Shown: piece by piece, positions 17,700 through 24,255 of the stretch
Layout of the letters: each line of letters opens with the position of its first letter
Position numbering within the stretch: position 1 is the stretch's first letter
Source: a virus
Length of the DNA stretch: 64,000 bases
Reading direction: 5' to 3' (one strand)
Virus record (IMG/VR): IMGVR_UViG_3300037319_000172
Span: 45,614 to 109,613 of that record
Notes under the pieces: model-generated
Seen by the model: the letters and a program-made list of their open reading frames with translations, nothing else
What the model was told of the DNA's origin: nothing
Databases searched by the model: none
Position numbers and translations under genes: made by a program

Positions 17700-17888
17700 T
17701 TATTCCTGGTTATTAAATTTGTTTTCAACGTACTTTGCTTTTTGCATTTTAGTACGCTTCTCGACTGAAGGTTTCGTATAATCTTTTCCTTCTCTAAGGG
17801 CTTTAGTTTGCCCTGTTCTGTTTACTTTATATTTGAATGACTTTAAAGCCTTTTCAATGTTTCCTTTTTCTACTTTTATTATTAACAT
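17700..17888 (-). CDS. rpsU: Ribosomal protein bS21 homologue
   Basis: The 62-residue protein matches bS21 from its first residue: MLIIKVEKGNIEKALKSFKY, the basic VNRTGQTKALREGK, then the family signature YTKPSVEKRTKMQKAKYV. Length and basic character are normal. In Bacteroidota, bS21 helps hide the anti-Shine-Dalgarno end of 16S rRNA, so a phage copy could replace the host one and change which mRNAs are translated. It overlaps the upstream small gene by 7 bases, downstream of dnaJ. Confidence 0.9.
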   Translation of the reverse strand: MLIIKVEKGNIEKALKSFKYKVNRTGQTKALREGKDYTKPSVEKRTKMQKAKYVENKFNNQE

Positions 17889-18136
17889 TCTAGTTTGTCA
17901 ATGATTTTTTTAATATTAGAACATTTCTCATATTCCTCGCATCCTTTAAAAAAGTTTAATATGTTAGTTAACGCTTCAACCTTCTCTAAAGGATCTGTGT
18001 TACTTTTAATAGCTCGATCTTCGTCATTAATAACTGCATTGTAAATCATGTTCATCATTGTTTCTTTGGAACCTTCCTGCAGATTTTCAATTCTGTTTGA
18101 ATCATTACCATCGTATGTGTCATCTAGCTCATGCAT
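17882..18136 (-). CDS. Small acidic protein with EEYEKC (UVR-like) motif
   Basis: The 84-residue protein has an acidic, Asp/Asn-rich N-terminal half and the shared C-terminal hairpin (LTNILNFFKGCEEYEKCSNI, then KKIIDKLEC). It overlaps dnaJ upstream by 8 bases and bS21 downstream by 7 bases, so the three are translationally coupled. It belongs to the four-member EEYEKC family of this window. Function is unknown. Confidence 0.65.
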   Translation of the reverse strand: MHELDDTYDGNDSNRIENLQEGSKETMMNMIYNAVINDEDRAIKSNTDPLEKVEALTNILNFFKGCEEYEKCSNIKKIIDKLEC

Positions 18137-18923
18137 TGTCTAACTCTTTAATTTTTTTAATGTGTTCTAATTGTTTTTCGTTTAATGTAATATTTGATGT
18201 TCTTAATTTAACCATCAAATTACCGTATTGGTTGGTATTATATATCGGAAATCCCATACCAACAATTCTTAAAATTTTACCATCAAATGAGTTCTTAGGT
18301 ACCTTTATCTTTACGCTATTAACTTTAGTTGTAACTGTAAAGTCTCCTCCTAATAACATATCATAGAACGGCATATTATAATCTAACCATATATCTCCAT
18401 TAGTTACTATCATCTCAGGATCAGGCATTATATTCATTATTAGAATAGCGTCTCCGTGTGGAGCTCCTGTATTTATAGGATGTGGCATTCCCTTTCCATT
18501 CAATTTTAGTCTTGCTCCTTCATGAATTCCTTTAGGAATTCTTACATTGAAAACGTTTTGACCTGTATTTATTTTTCTAGTTGTACCACTAAATACTTCT
18601 TCTAATGTAAGTTTTATTCTAAAGGTAATATCGTTTCCTCTAGCTCTTTGATTAAAAACATCATCGAACATATTTGAAAAGCCTCCATTGTTGTTTCGAA
18701 ACATGTCATAAAAACCAGAATTGCTTTCGATACTATTTTTAATATCGTATTCTTTTTTCTTGGTTGAGTCGTTTAAAGTATCGTAAGCTTCAGATATCTT
18801 TTTAAATTTATCCTCAGATCCTCCCACATCAGGATGGTGCTTCTTGACTAAGTTTCTGTAAGACTTTTTAATCTCACTAGCAGATGCCTCCTTATTTATA
18901 CCAAGAACCTCATAGTAACTCAT
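18129..18923 (-). CDS. dnaJ: DnaJ/CbpA-type Hsp40 co-chaperone
   Basis: The 264-residue protein has a full J-domain (residues 2-65) with the catalytic HPD tripeptide (SYRNLVKKHHPDVGG), a Gly/Phe-rich linker (FYDMFRNNNGGFSNMFDDVF) and the two beta-barrel substrate-binding domains (ITFRIKLTLEEVFSGTTRKI, VRIPKGIHEGARLKLNGKG, VKIKVPKNSFDGKILRIVGMG). The zinc finger of class A DnaJ is absent, so it is a class B (CbpA-like) protein. It should recruit host DnaK, perhaps for folding virion proteins. Confidence 0.9.
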   Translation of the reverse strand: MSYYEVLGINKEASASEIKKSYRNLVKKHHPDVGGSEDKFKKISEAYDTLNDSTKKKEYDIKNSIESNSGFYDMFRNNNGGFSNMFDDVFNQRARGNDITFRIKLTLEEVFSGTTRKINTGQNVFNVRIPKGIHEGARLKLNGKGMPHPINTGAPHGDAILIMNIMPDPEMIVTNGDIWLDYNMPFYDMLLGGDFTVTTKVNSVKIKVPKNSFDGKILRIVGMGFPIYNTNQYGNLMVKLRTSNITLNEKQLEHIKKIKELDNA

Positions 18924-18925
18924 TA

Positions 18926-19099
18926 CTATTTGTCTTCTTTAGTTGGAGCAGGTCTCTGTTGTTTTGCAGGTTTCTTTGATTTGTTAGCTTCTTTAATTTG
19001 ATTTCTCTTAAAGTTAACGTCTCTTTTCTGAGAATTCTCCATAAGTTGAGCTATTCTCTCTAATGATACTGCGATTCTTTCTACTTGTTCTTCTGTCAT
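18926..19099 (-). CDS. Small basic hypothetical protein
   Basis: A short open frame encodes 57 residues starting MTEEQVERIAVSLERIAQLM, followed by a Lys/Gln/Pro-rich tail (KSKKPAKQQRPAPTKEDK). The first 24 residues look like an amphipathic helix. It lies between the dnaJ start (2-base gap) and the next upstream gene (23-base gap), fills an otherwise empty space and keeps the direction of the unit. No family is recognised. Confidence 0.6.
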   Translation of the reverse strand: MTEEQVERIAVSLERIAQLMENSQKRDVNFKRNQIKEANKSKKPAKQQRPAPTKEDK

Positions 19100-19122
19100 G
19101 GTTTATTATATATCTTATATTG

Positions 19123-19392
19123 TTACTGGAACAATTCCATTTTCTTTTTAAGCTTTGCACACTTTTCGTATTCCTCTAATTCCTGAAAGTAAAACATAGT
19201 CTCTTCTATAATGTTTAGAATGATATCGGGATCCCGTGTTTTATCCGCGTCGATTCCATGTTTGATTATAGCGTCATAGTTAGCGCGTGCAAGGCGGTCC
19301 TTGAGGTTCTCGAGGTGATCGATGTCTTCTTGTGTAGGTTCTTCATTTTCGTAATCCTCATTAAAGTCTTGTTCAAATTCAAAATCGTCCAT
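19123..19392 (-). CDS. Acidic small protein with EEYEKC (UVR-like) motif
   Basis: The 89-residue protein has a very acidic first 30 residues (MDDFEFEQDFNEDYENEEPT) and the shared C-terminal hairpin (IEETMFYFQELEEYEKCAKL, then KKKMELFQ). It is first after an early-type promoter (19406-19442), so at least this family member is probably made early. The strong N-terminal charge could mimic DNA or occupy a basic surface, but this is speculation. Confidence 0.65.
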   Translation of the reverse strand: MDDFEFEQDFNEDYENEEPTQEDIDHLENLKDRLARANYDAIIKHGIDADKTRDPDIILNIIEETMFYFQELEEYEKCAKLKKKMELFQ

Positions 19393-19405
19393 GTTGTATG
19401 TGTTT

Positions 19406-19442
19406 ATTAATTATAAGTAAATATAATCATTTTAATTGATAT
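19406..19442 (-). promoter_or_regulatory. Early-type promoter
   Basis: On the minus strand this has ATATCAATTAAAATGAT, the core TATATTTAC (19417-19425) and a TTATAATTAATAA leader, about 13 bases before the start at 19392. No palindrome is seen at 59 or 69 bp. Confidence 0.78.
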
Positions 19443-19475
19443 AAAAAAATCCTGGTGAAAAACTTTCATTTATTT

Positions 19476-20201
19476 TTAAATAATTTCCATGTTTGACATT
19501 TTTAACATGACATTCATGGTAGCTTTTACATCTCCTTCGCAATATTTCATAATGTTCTCTATATTACCATTCCAATAGTGTTCAGAAACTTCGTAGTTTT
19601 TCATAGCATCTTTTGGTGATGGTATATTAAATAGATTACAAATCAAATCTAATGATGAACTGTTATATCCACCGAACTTCCAAATTTCATATGTATCTAA
19701 TAGACAGTTTTCCCATGGTTTCTGTTTTTGAAAGTGAAACATAGTAGGCGGCATTATACCATTTACTAAGGATCTCTTTACAATCCAAGGCATATCGAAT
19801 TTCTTTATGTTATGTCCTATTAGTTTTACACTAGGATTTTTATTAAATACTGCACGCATAGTTCCGTTAAACTCTTCTAGTATTTTATTTTCATCTTCTC
19901 CATAAAAAGATTTAATCTTAGAACCTATTGGCATTCCTATTTCATCAAAAGAAATCTGACCTATAGAAATAGTATTAATCTTTCCGAATTCAGCGTGAAT
20001 GCTTGCATTCTTTTCATATAGTTCGGCGTCTGTTAAGCCTTCATGTCCTTCTTCATATTTTCGAATACTCTCAGCTTTCTTTAACCAAAGATCGTGTAAT
20101 CCTTCGTTTGCATTCTTTTTTAAATCCGATAAGGTTTTGTATTGTGAGCATGTTTCTATATCAATAAATAACATTCCCTTTAGTTCACTTGAATTATACA
20201 T
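19476..20201 (-). CDS. DEDDy-type 3'-5' exonuclease
   Basis: The 241-residue protein has the RNase-H-fold exonuclease motifs: Exo I MLFIDIETC, Exo II GHNIKKFDMPWIVKR, and Exo III YCEGDVKATMNV with the Tyr-x3-Asp form of DEDDy enzymes. It resembles the stand-alone PolB-like 3'-5' exonucleases common in Bacteroidota. It may proofread or trim DNA in phage replication or recombination. The start at 20201 directly follows the upstream gene (2-base gap). Confidence 0.82.
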   Translation of the reverse strand: MYNSSELKGMLFIDIETCSQYKTLSDLKKNANEGLHDLWLKKAESIRKYEEGHEGLTDAELYEKNASIHAEFGKINTISIGQISFDEIGMPIGSKIKSFYGEDENKILEEFNGTMRAVFNKNPSVKLIGHNIKKFDMPWIVKRSLVNGIMPPTMFHFQKQKPWENCLLDTYEIWKFGGYNSSSLDLICNLFNIPSPKDAMKNYEVSEHYWNGNIENIMKYCEGDVKATMNVMLKMSNMEII

Positions 20202-20203
20202 GT

Positions 20204-20458
20204 TTAGTAGTATTTAACGTCGTCGTATGTTAGACCGATATCTCGAATAGATACTGGATATTTTGTAGATGCTCCTTGTGTTAATTCATTTTCATAAGAT
20301 ATTATTGTAAAATATTTCTCATTATGTAATTTAGTTAAACTATCGCTTGTCGCGATAATGGAACCTTTAATAACACTTCCTGCGAATCTAAAGAAGTATA
20401 CTCCTCCTATTTTAGGAGACTTTACTGTGATTTTTCTTTGTATCTTTTTCTTTGCCAT
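20204..20458 (-). CDS. Small basic hypothetical protein
   Basis: I choose the ATG at 20458 (MAKKKIQRKITVKSPKIGG), giving 84 residues. A start further upstream at 20557 would overlap the neighbouring gene by 68 bases, and its extra residues look like non-coding translation. The protein is small and beta-rich (GGVYFFRFAGSVIKGSIIAT, YFTIISYENELTQG), like an SH3-type barrel. No family is recognised. Confidence 0.6.
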   Translation of the reverse strand: MAKKKIQRKITVKSPKIGGVYFFRFAGSVIKGSIIATSDSLTKLHNEKYFTIISYENELTQGASTKYPVSIRDIGLTYDDVKYY

Positions 20459-20489
20459 ATACATATTATACAATGTAATTAGAAAAGGT

Positions 20490-20723
20490 TTATAAATCGT
20501 TCCATGAGGAATGTTCCCTAGCCTCACGGATCCTTGTATAAACTTCATAATTGACATTAATCTCTAAGAATCCTCCAGTAATACTTCCTGGTAAATCTTT
20601 AGGATTAATCCAATAATATGGAAGCCTATTAGTTCTTTCGTTGATAAAATCAAATAATGCATCTACCTCCATATGGTGGACGTATATTACAATATTCATA
20701 CAATTCATATTTGGGTATGCCAT
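20490..20723 (-). CDS. Small hypothetical protein
   Basis: The 77-residue protein starts MAYPNMNCMNIVIYVHHMEV and ends EAREHSSWNDL. It lies 3 bases downstream of the hydroxylase gene. The first part is beta-like with a pair of His. No family is recognised. Confidence 0.55.
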   Translation of the reverse strand: MAYPNMNCMNIVIYVHHMEVDALFDFINERTNRLPYYWINPKDLPGSITGGFLEINVNYEVYTRIREAREHSSWNDL

Positions 20724-20726
20724 AGT

Positions 20727-21320
20727 TTATTTATAATGTCCTCCACCTAACCAAAGAACGAATGATTTTCTAATACCCTTAGTTACGGGTCTAACTGAAT
20801 GAACTAGATAACTTGGAAATAATACGACAGTACCTTTTCCTCTTGGAGCAATAAGATTATTAGTATTTAGGCTTTCTCCTCCCATCCAGAAACAAAGGTC
20901 TCCTCCTTCGTATTCGCTTGAATCAGATAACTGAACTGTTATTGATATTTTTCTAACAGACATACTATCGTTTCCAACATCTTGATGCCAGTCATATTTC
21001 CCTAGTTCGTCAGCATTGTATTCAGTATATTGTATTAATTCAGGGGCTGAAGTTGCATCAAATTTCCACATTGTGTCATTCGCTTCGCTAGCGAATACTA
21101 TTAGTTTTTCGTACAACCAATTCCACTCTGTAGTTTGTGGAATCCATTTTATATTTGATTTACGATCAGGTGTTATTCCTCCATCTGTCACTGCTCTGAC
21201 GTAATCTAGATTATTAACGCCGTCTTCAATCCATCTTAATTCCTCAGATGTGAATCCTTTATCAAACCAATAATAGTCCACTGCTTTGTTTTGATTAGGT
21301 TCGAATATATTACTTCTCAT
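20727..21320 (-). CDS. 2-oxoglutarate/Fe(II) oxygenase, PKHD (prolyl hydroxylase-like)
   Basis: The 197-residue protein carries the double-stranded beta-helix signature of PKHD hydroxylases: WHQDVGND with iron ligands His112 and Asp114, RKISITVQLSDSSEYEGGDL, the distal iron ligand His174 in SYLVHSV, and Arg184 (GIRKSFVLW) for 2-oxoglutarate. Such enzymes hydroxylate proline, lysine or other substrates. The overlap with a glycosyltransferase gene and position downstream of the collagen-like fibres make fibre hydroxylation a natural guess. The substrate is not shown by sequence. Confidence 0.85.
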   Translation of the reverse strand: MRSNIFEPNQNKAVDYYWFDKGFTSEELRWIEDGVNNLDYVRAVTDGGITPDRKSNIKWIPQTTEWNWLYEKLIVFASEANDTMWKFDATSAPELIQYTEYNADELGKYDWHQDVGNDSMSVRKISITVQLSDSSEYEGGDLCFWMGGESLNTNNLIAPRGKGTVVLFPSYLVHSVRPVTKGIRKSFVLWLGGGHYK

Positions 21321-23196
21321 TTTCGTTATATGTTATATTAACTATTCCTTCTTCTTCACCATACCTTGATTCTGTATTTATAGGATAGCTTGGATTCTCT
21401 TCATATGCCCAGTCATGTTGTCCTAACTCTTCAAATCTTAATTTTATCTTTTCGTTATAATACATTGATATAGTTCGGGTTCTTCTTTGAATATCTGCTC
21501 TAGATAAATCATGAGTGTTCCTGTGCCCTGCATTACTATATAGAAATTGAATGTAACTTAGTTTAGGTATCTTACACATTAATGTATGTAAAAAGGTTCT
21601 AACGATTAATTCATAATCATCAACAACTGTTAAACTTCTGTTATGTCCTCCTATTTCGAAATATGTAGTTCTTCTCCATGCTCTAATGTGATTAGGCACT
21701 CCAACAATATGTCTTATTGTTTTAGGATTGATATTCTGTTGATTAGCAGGTGATAACATTCTACCTTGATATTCTTCATCTCTATAGTTACCGTATCCTA
21801 ATGCAAATCCAGGTTCGTATTTATGATTCTCCCATTGTTCATTTACTTCTGCAGTATCTCCGTAAAAGAATCCGCATTCAGGATGTTTTTGTGCTGCCTT
21901 GTGTAAATCTTCAGCACATGTTTCCGCTAATAGATCGTCATGATCTAGTTCTGCAAGAATATATCCTTTAGCCATTACATTAGATCTCCATTTAACTTCT
22001 CCAATAACTCCACCTGATTTTTCTCTAAAGTCATACACTCTAACTCTTGGATCGTTTTTCGCAATCTCTTCAGCTATTTTTAGTGTTTTACCTCCATCAG
22101 TAGAATCATTCATTAATATCCATTCCCAGTTTCCATAAGATTGTCTAGCAACTGATTCGTATGTGTTCCATAACTTATCTCCTGTATTATAAATAGGAGT
22201 AGTAAATGATATTAAGCTCTGATCATTTAAATTAGTAGGATCTAACATCGCGTTTTCTGAAACACTATATGCGATATCACCAACTAGGTTCATGTCTCCG
22301 TCATCATCTATGTTTATCCACTTTCTTCTAAATTGAAGAGGTAAACTGCAAAGTGTAGGAAATGAATCAGAACTTTCTCCTCTAGTAACTATAGAGTCTG
22401 GTTTAAATTCAGAAATAACTTTACTTATATTATCATCATTTTTAACATACATTACTGTTAAATTATTATCTTCATAATCCAATACCTTTGATGTCTTTAA
22501 CTGAGGTCTTCCTTCACCGACATACAACACTCTTGGTAGTTTAGGAGTTGACTCCTTTTGTAATTTATTATAGTGTGAAAGTATTTCATCTATCCAAACG
22601 AAGCGACTCGGGTGATCCTTGTAAACTTCATCAATAAAGAATCCGTCTGCTGCATAATCTGCAGTGAATCCATATTCATCAAAAAGATCTCCTCTTAATA
22701 ATACTTGAGCGATATCTGTTTTCTGATAACCTGTATTTTGTGGAGTTGCTTCCCTATATTTTAATCCTGTAAAATCTTTACCATTGACATCTTGTCCGAC
22801 AACAATCATTACTTTATCTGAATTACTAGGAATCGTTAAATGTTCTTCTATTCTTTGATAAAAATCGGAATGCATTATATTATCATCATCTAGTAAATAA
22901 AACCAACCAGATCCTCGAGTAACCATATCGGATTCGTGTGAAACTATATGTCTTATTAAGTCAGTAGTTTCAGGATACATCATCCCTCCTTTTTTACCTT
23001 TGATAAAATGTATTGTTGTATTTTCTTGATCTAATTCTGCAAGTACCTCTGCGTCAATATCCTTAAGCGATCCTGTATCAAACATGATGTGCCAATGGAT
23101 ATCTACATTTGCTGTTTTAGAATTATCAAAAACTGTAGGTTTGATTTTTAAAAGATTAGACGTACGGGTACACCTTGTTATTACATTAATTTTCAT
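21310..23196 (-). CDS. Large two-domain glycosyltransferase (GT-A, GT2 family)
   Basis: The 628-residue protein has an N-terminal GT-A-like domain with the DDD motif (GWFYLLDDDNIMHSDFY, about residues 97-113). A middle linker domain follows (about 225-325). The C-terminal GT2 domain begins ISFTTPIYNTGDKLWNTYES, continues WEWILMNDSTDGG and has the metal-binding ELDHDD (about residue 412). The order is reminiscent of bifunctional collagen glycosyltransferases. It lies between two 2OG oxygenase genes, overlapping one by 11 bases and 10 bases from the other. The likely job is adding sugars to hydroxylated fibre residues. Confidence 0.85.
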   Translation of the reverse strand: MKINVITRCTRTSNLLKIKPTVFDNSKTANVDIHWHIMFDTGSLKDIDAEVLAELDQENTTIHFIKGKKGGMMYPETTDLIRHIVSHESDMVTRGSGWFYLLDDDNIMHSDFYQRIEEHLTIPSNSDKVMIVVGQDVNGKDFTGLKYREATPQNTGYQKTDIAQVLLRGDLFDEYGFTADYAADGFFIDEVYKDHPSRFVWIDEILSHYNKLQKESTPKLPRVLYVGEGRPQLKTSKVLDYEDNNLTVMYVKNDDNISKVISEFKPDSIVTRGESSDSFPTLCSLPLQFRRKWINIDDDGDMNLVGDIAYSVSENAMLDPTNLNDQSLISFTTPIYNTGDKLWNTYESVARQSYGNWEWILMNDSTDGGKTLKIAEEIAKNDPRVRVYDFREKSGGVIGEVKWRSNVMAKGYILAELDHDDLLAETCAEDLHKAAQKHPECGFFYGDTAEVNEQWENHKYEPGFALGYGNYRDEEYQGRMLSPANQQNINPKTIRHIVGVPNHIRAWRRTTYFEIGGHNRSLTVVDDYELIVRTFLHTLMCKIPKLSYIQFLYSNAGHRNTHDLSRADIQRRTRTISMYYNEKIKLRFEELGQHDWAYEENPSYPINTESRYGEEEGIVNITYNENEK

Positions 23197-23206
23197 TTAG
23201 TATGGT

Positions 23207-24145
23207 TTATTGTTGTATGTCAAAAAAGAACATGTGAAAAAATCGTGAGTTATCTATTGCGTCTCCGAAGTATTCGGTTGCTGCGTGTATCTGTGATGAG
23301 TTGAAAATTACGAGTCTATTATATACGTTACCAATATCATCTATCTTTTCAAATAGAGTTCCATCGTAAAAGTTCATAGCTTCGTTTGTTCCTTTAAATG
23401 TGTGAAAGTATTCATCTCCCATTCTAGATTCCTGTCCTGGAAAAGAATTTATACCTGTTACTTTACTTCGGTACATTGATGTTCCAGTAGGTGCAGGTGC
23501 GTTTGGTGTTAAGTATACCATTGCGGCATACATTTGAGAATCTACATGATAAACAATAGGCTGATCAGCAGTACAATATTGAAATACACCATTAGCGTAT
23601 CCTACATTGTTCCAGTTTGTTATCTTTCTACCTAATATTTCTTCTAACTTTTCTTTAGTTCCATCTAGTATAAATCTAGAATTTGATCTCTGTCCTTTAT
23701 GATAATCCGATGGAGTGTATTCAAGGTTTTGCATCGCATATTCTCTAACAAGATCTGGATCTGCATAGAAATTATCTACAACAATGACATCTTTATCTGT
23801 TGGGTTAAACCCTGATGAAACAGCTGCCCATTTTCCTATAGAAACAAACTCTTCAGGTTCTTCACCATTAAAACTTATTCTTAATTTAGAATTTATTAAA
23901 TGTTTGGGAATAGATATGTTGAATCCAGTGCAAAAGTCTAAAGATCCTTCATAGTATCTAGATACATCTATCCTAGGTTCCCATTCTATTTTTAATTTAA
24001 TATCTTCTATTAATAAATCTATAAAGTTAATTTTTCTATCGCTGTTTGTAGAACCTATCCAACCTCTTACATTCCATGTTGAATCTAATCCTTCAGATAC
24101 TTCATCAACATTAAGTAATATATTTTTAATATTAGTAGTATGCAT
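23207..24145 (-). CDS. 2OG/Fe(II) oxygenase-like protein (DUF6445-type)
   Basis: The 312-residue protein has a beta-rich N-terminal domain (residues 1-110) and a C-terminal domain starting IVVDNFYADPDLVREYAMQN. The second part has the oxygenase pattern: His200 and Asp202 in IVYHVDSQMYAAMVYLTP, His287 in QIHAATEYFG and Arg301 in NSRFFHMFFF. This matches DUF6445-type putative oxygenases. The N-terminal domain may hold the substrate. It is the first gene after the terminator that follows the Hint-domain collagen gene, so the hydroxylase-glycosyltransferase-hydroxylase trio may have its own promoter. Confidence 0.72.
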   Translation of the reverse strand: MHTTNIKNILLNVDEVSEGLDSTWNVRGWIGSTNSDRKINFIDLLIEDIKLKIEWEPRIDVSRYYEGSLDFCTGFNISIPKHLINSKLRISFNGEEPEEFVSIGKWAAVSSGFNPTDKDVIVVDNFYADPDLVREYAMQNLEYTPSDYHKGQRSNSRFILDGTKEKLEEILGRKITNWNNVGYANGVFQYCTADQPIVYHVDSQMYAAMVYLTPNAPAPTGTSMYRSKVTGINSFPGQESRMGDEYFHTFKGTNEAMNFYDGTLFEKIDDIGNVYNRLVIFNSSQIHAATEYFGDAIDNSRFFHMFFFDIQQ

Positions 24146-24196
24146 TCTTATTTCTTTAATTATTATACGATTAATTTGCTATTTGTTTATATATTA

Positions 24197-24230
24197 CAAA
24201 AAAAAGGATCCCATTTCTGAGATCCTTTTA
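24197..24230 (-). terminator. Intrinsic terminator after the collagen fibre genes
   Basis: On the minus strand AAAAGGATC and GATCCTTTT form the stem, followed by eight T. It lies between the collagen gene ending at 24256 and the oxygenase gene starting at 24145. Confidence 0.82.
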
Positions 24231-24255
24231 ACTATTTATATTTACTATTTATTAT

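Noticed and set aside
20459-20557. Upstream start for the small gene at 20204
   Set aside because: It would overlap the preceding gene by 68 bases; the ATG at 20458 gives a natural basic start.
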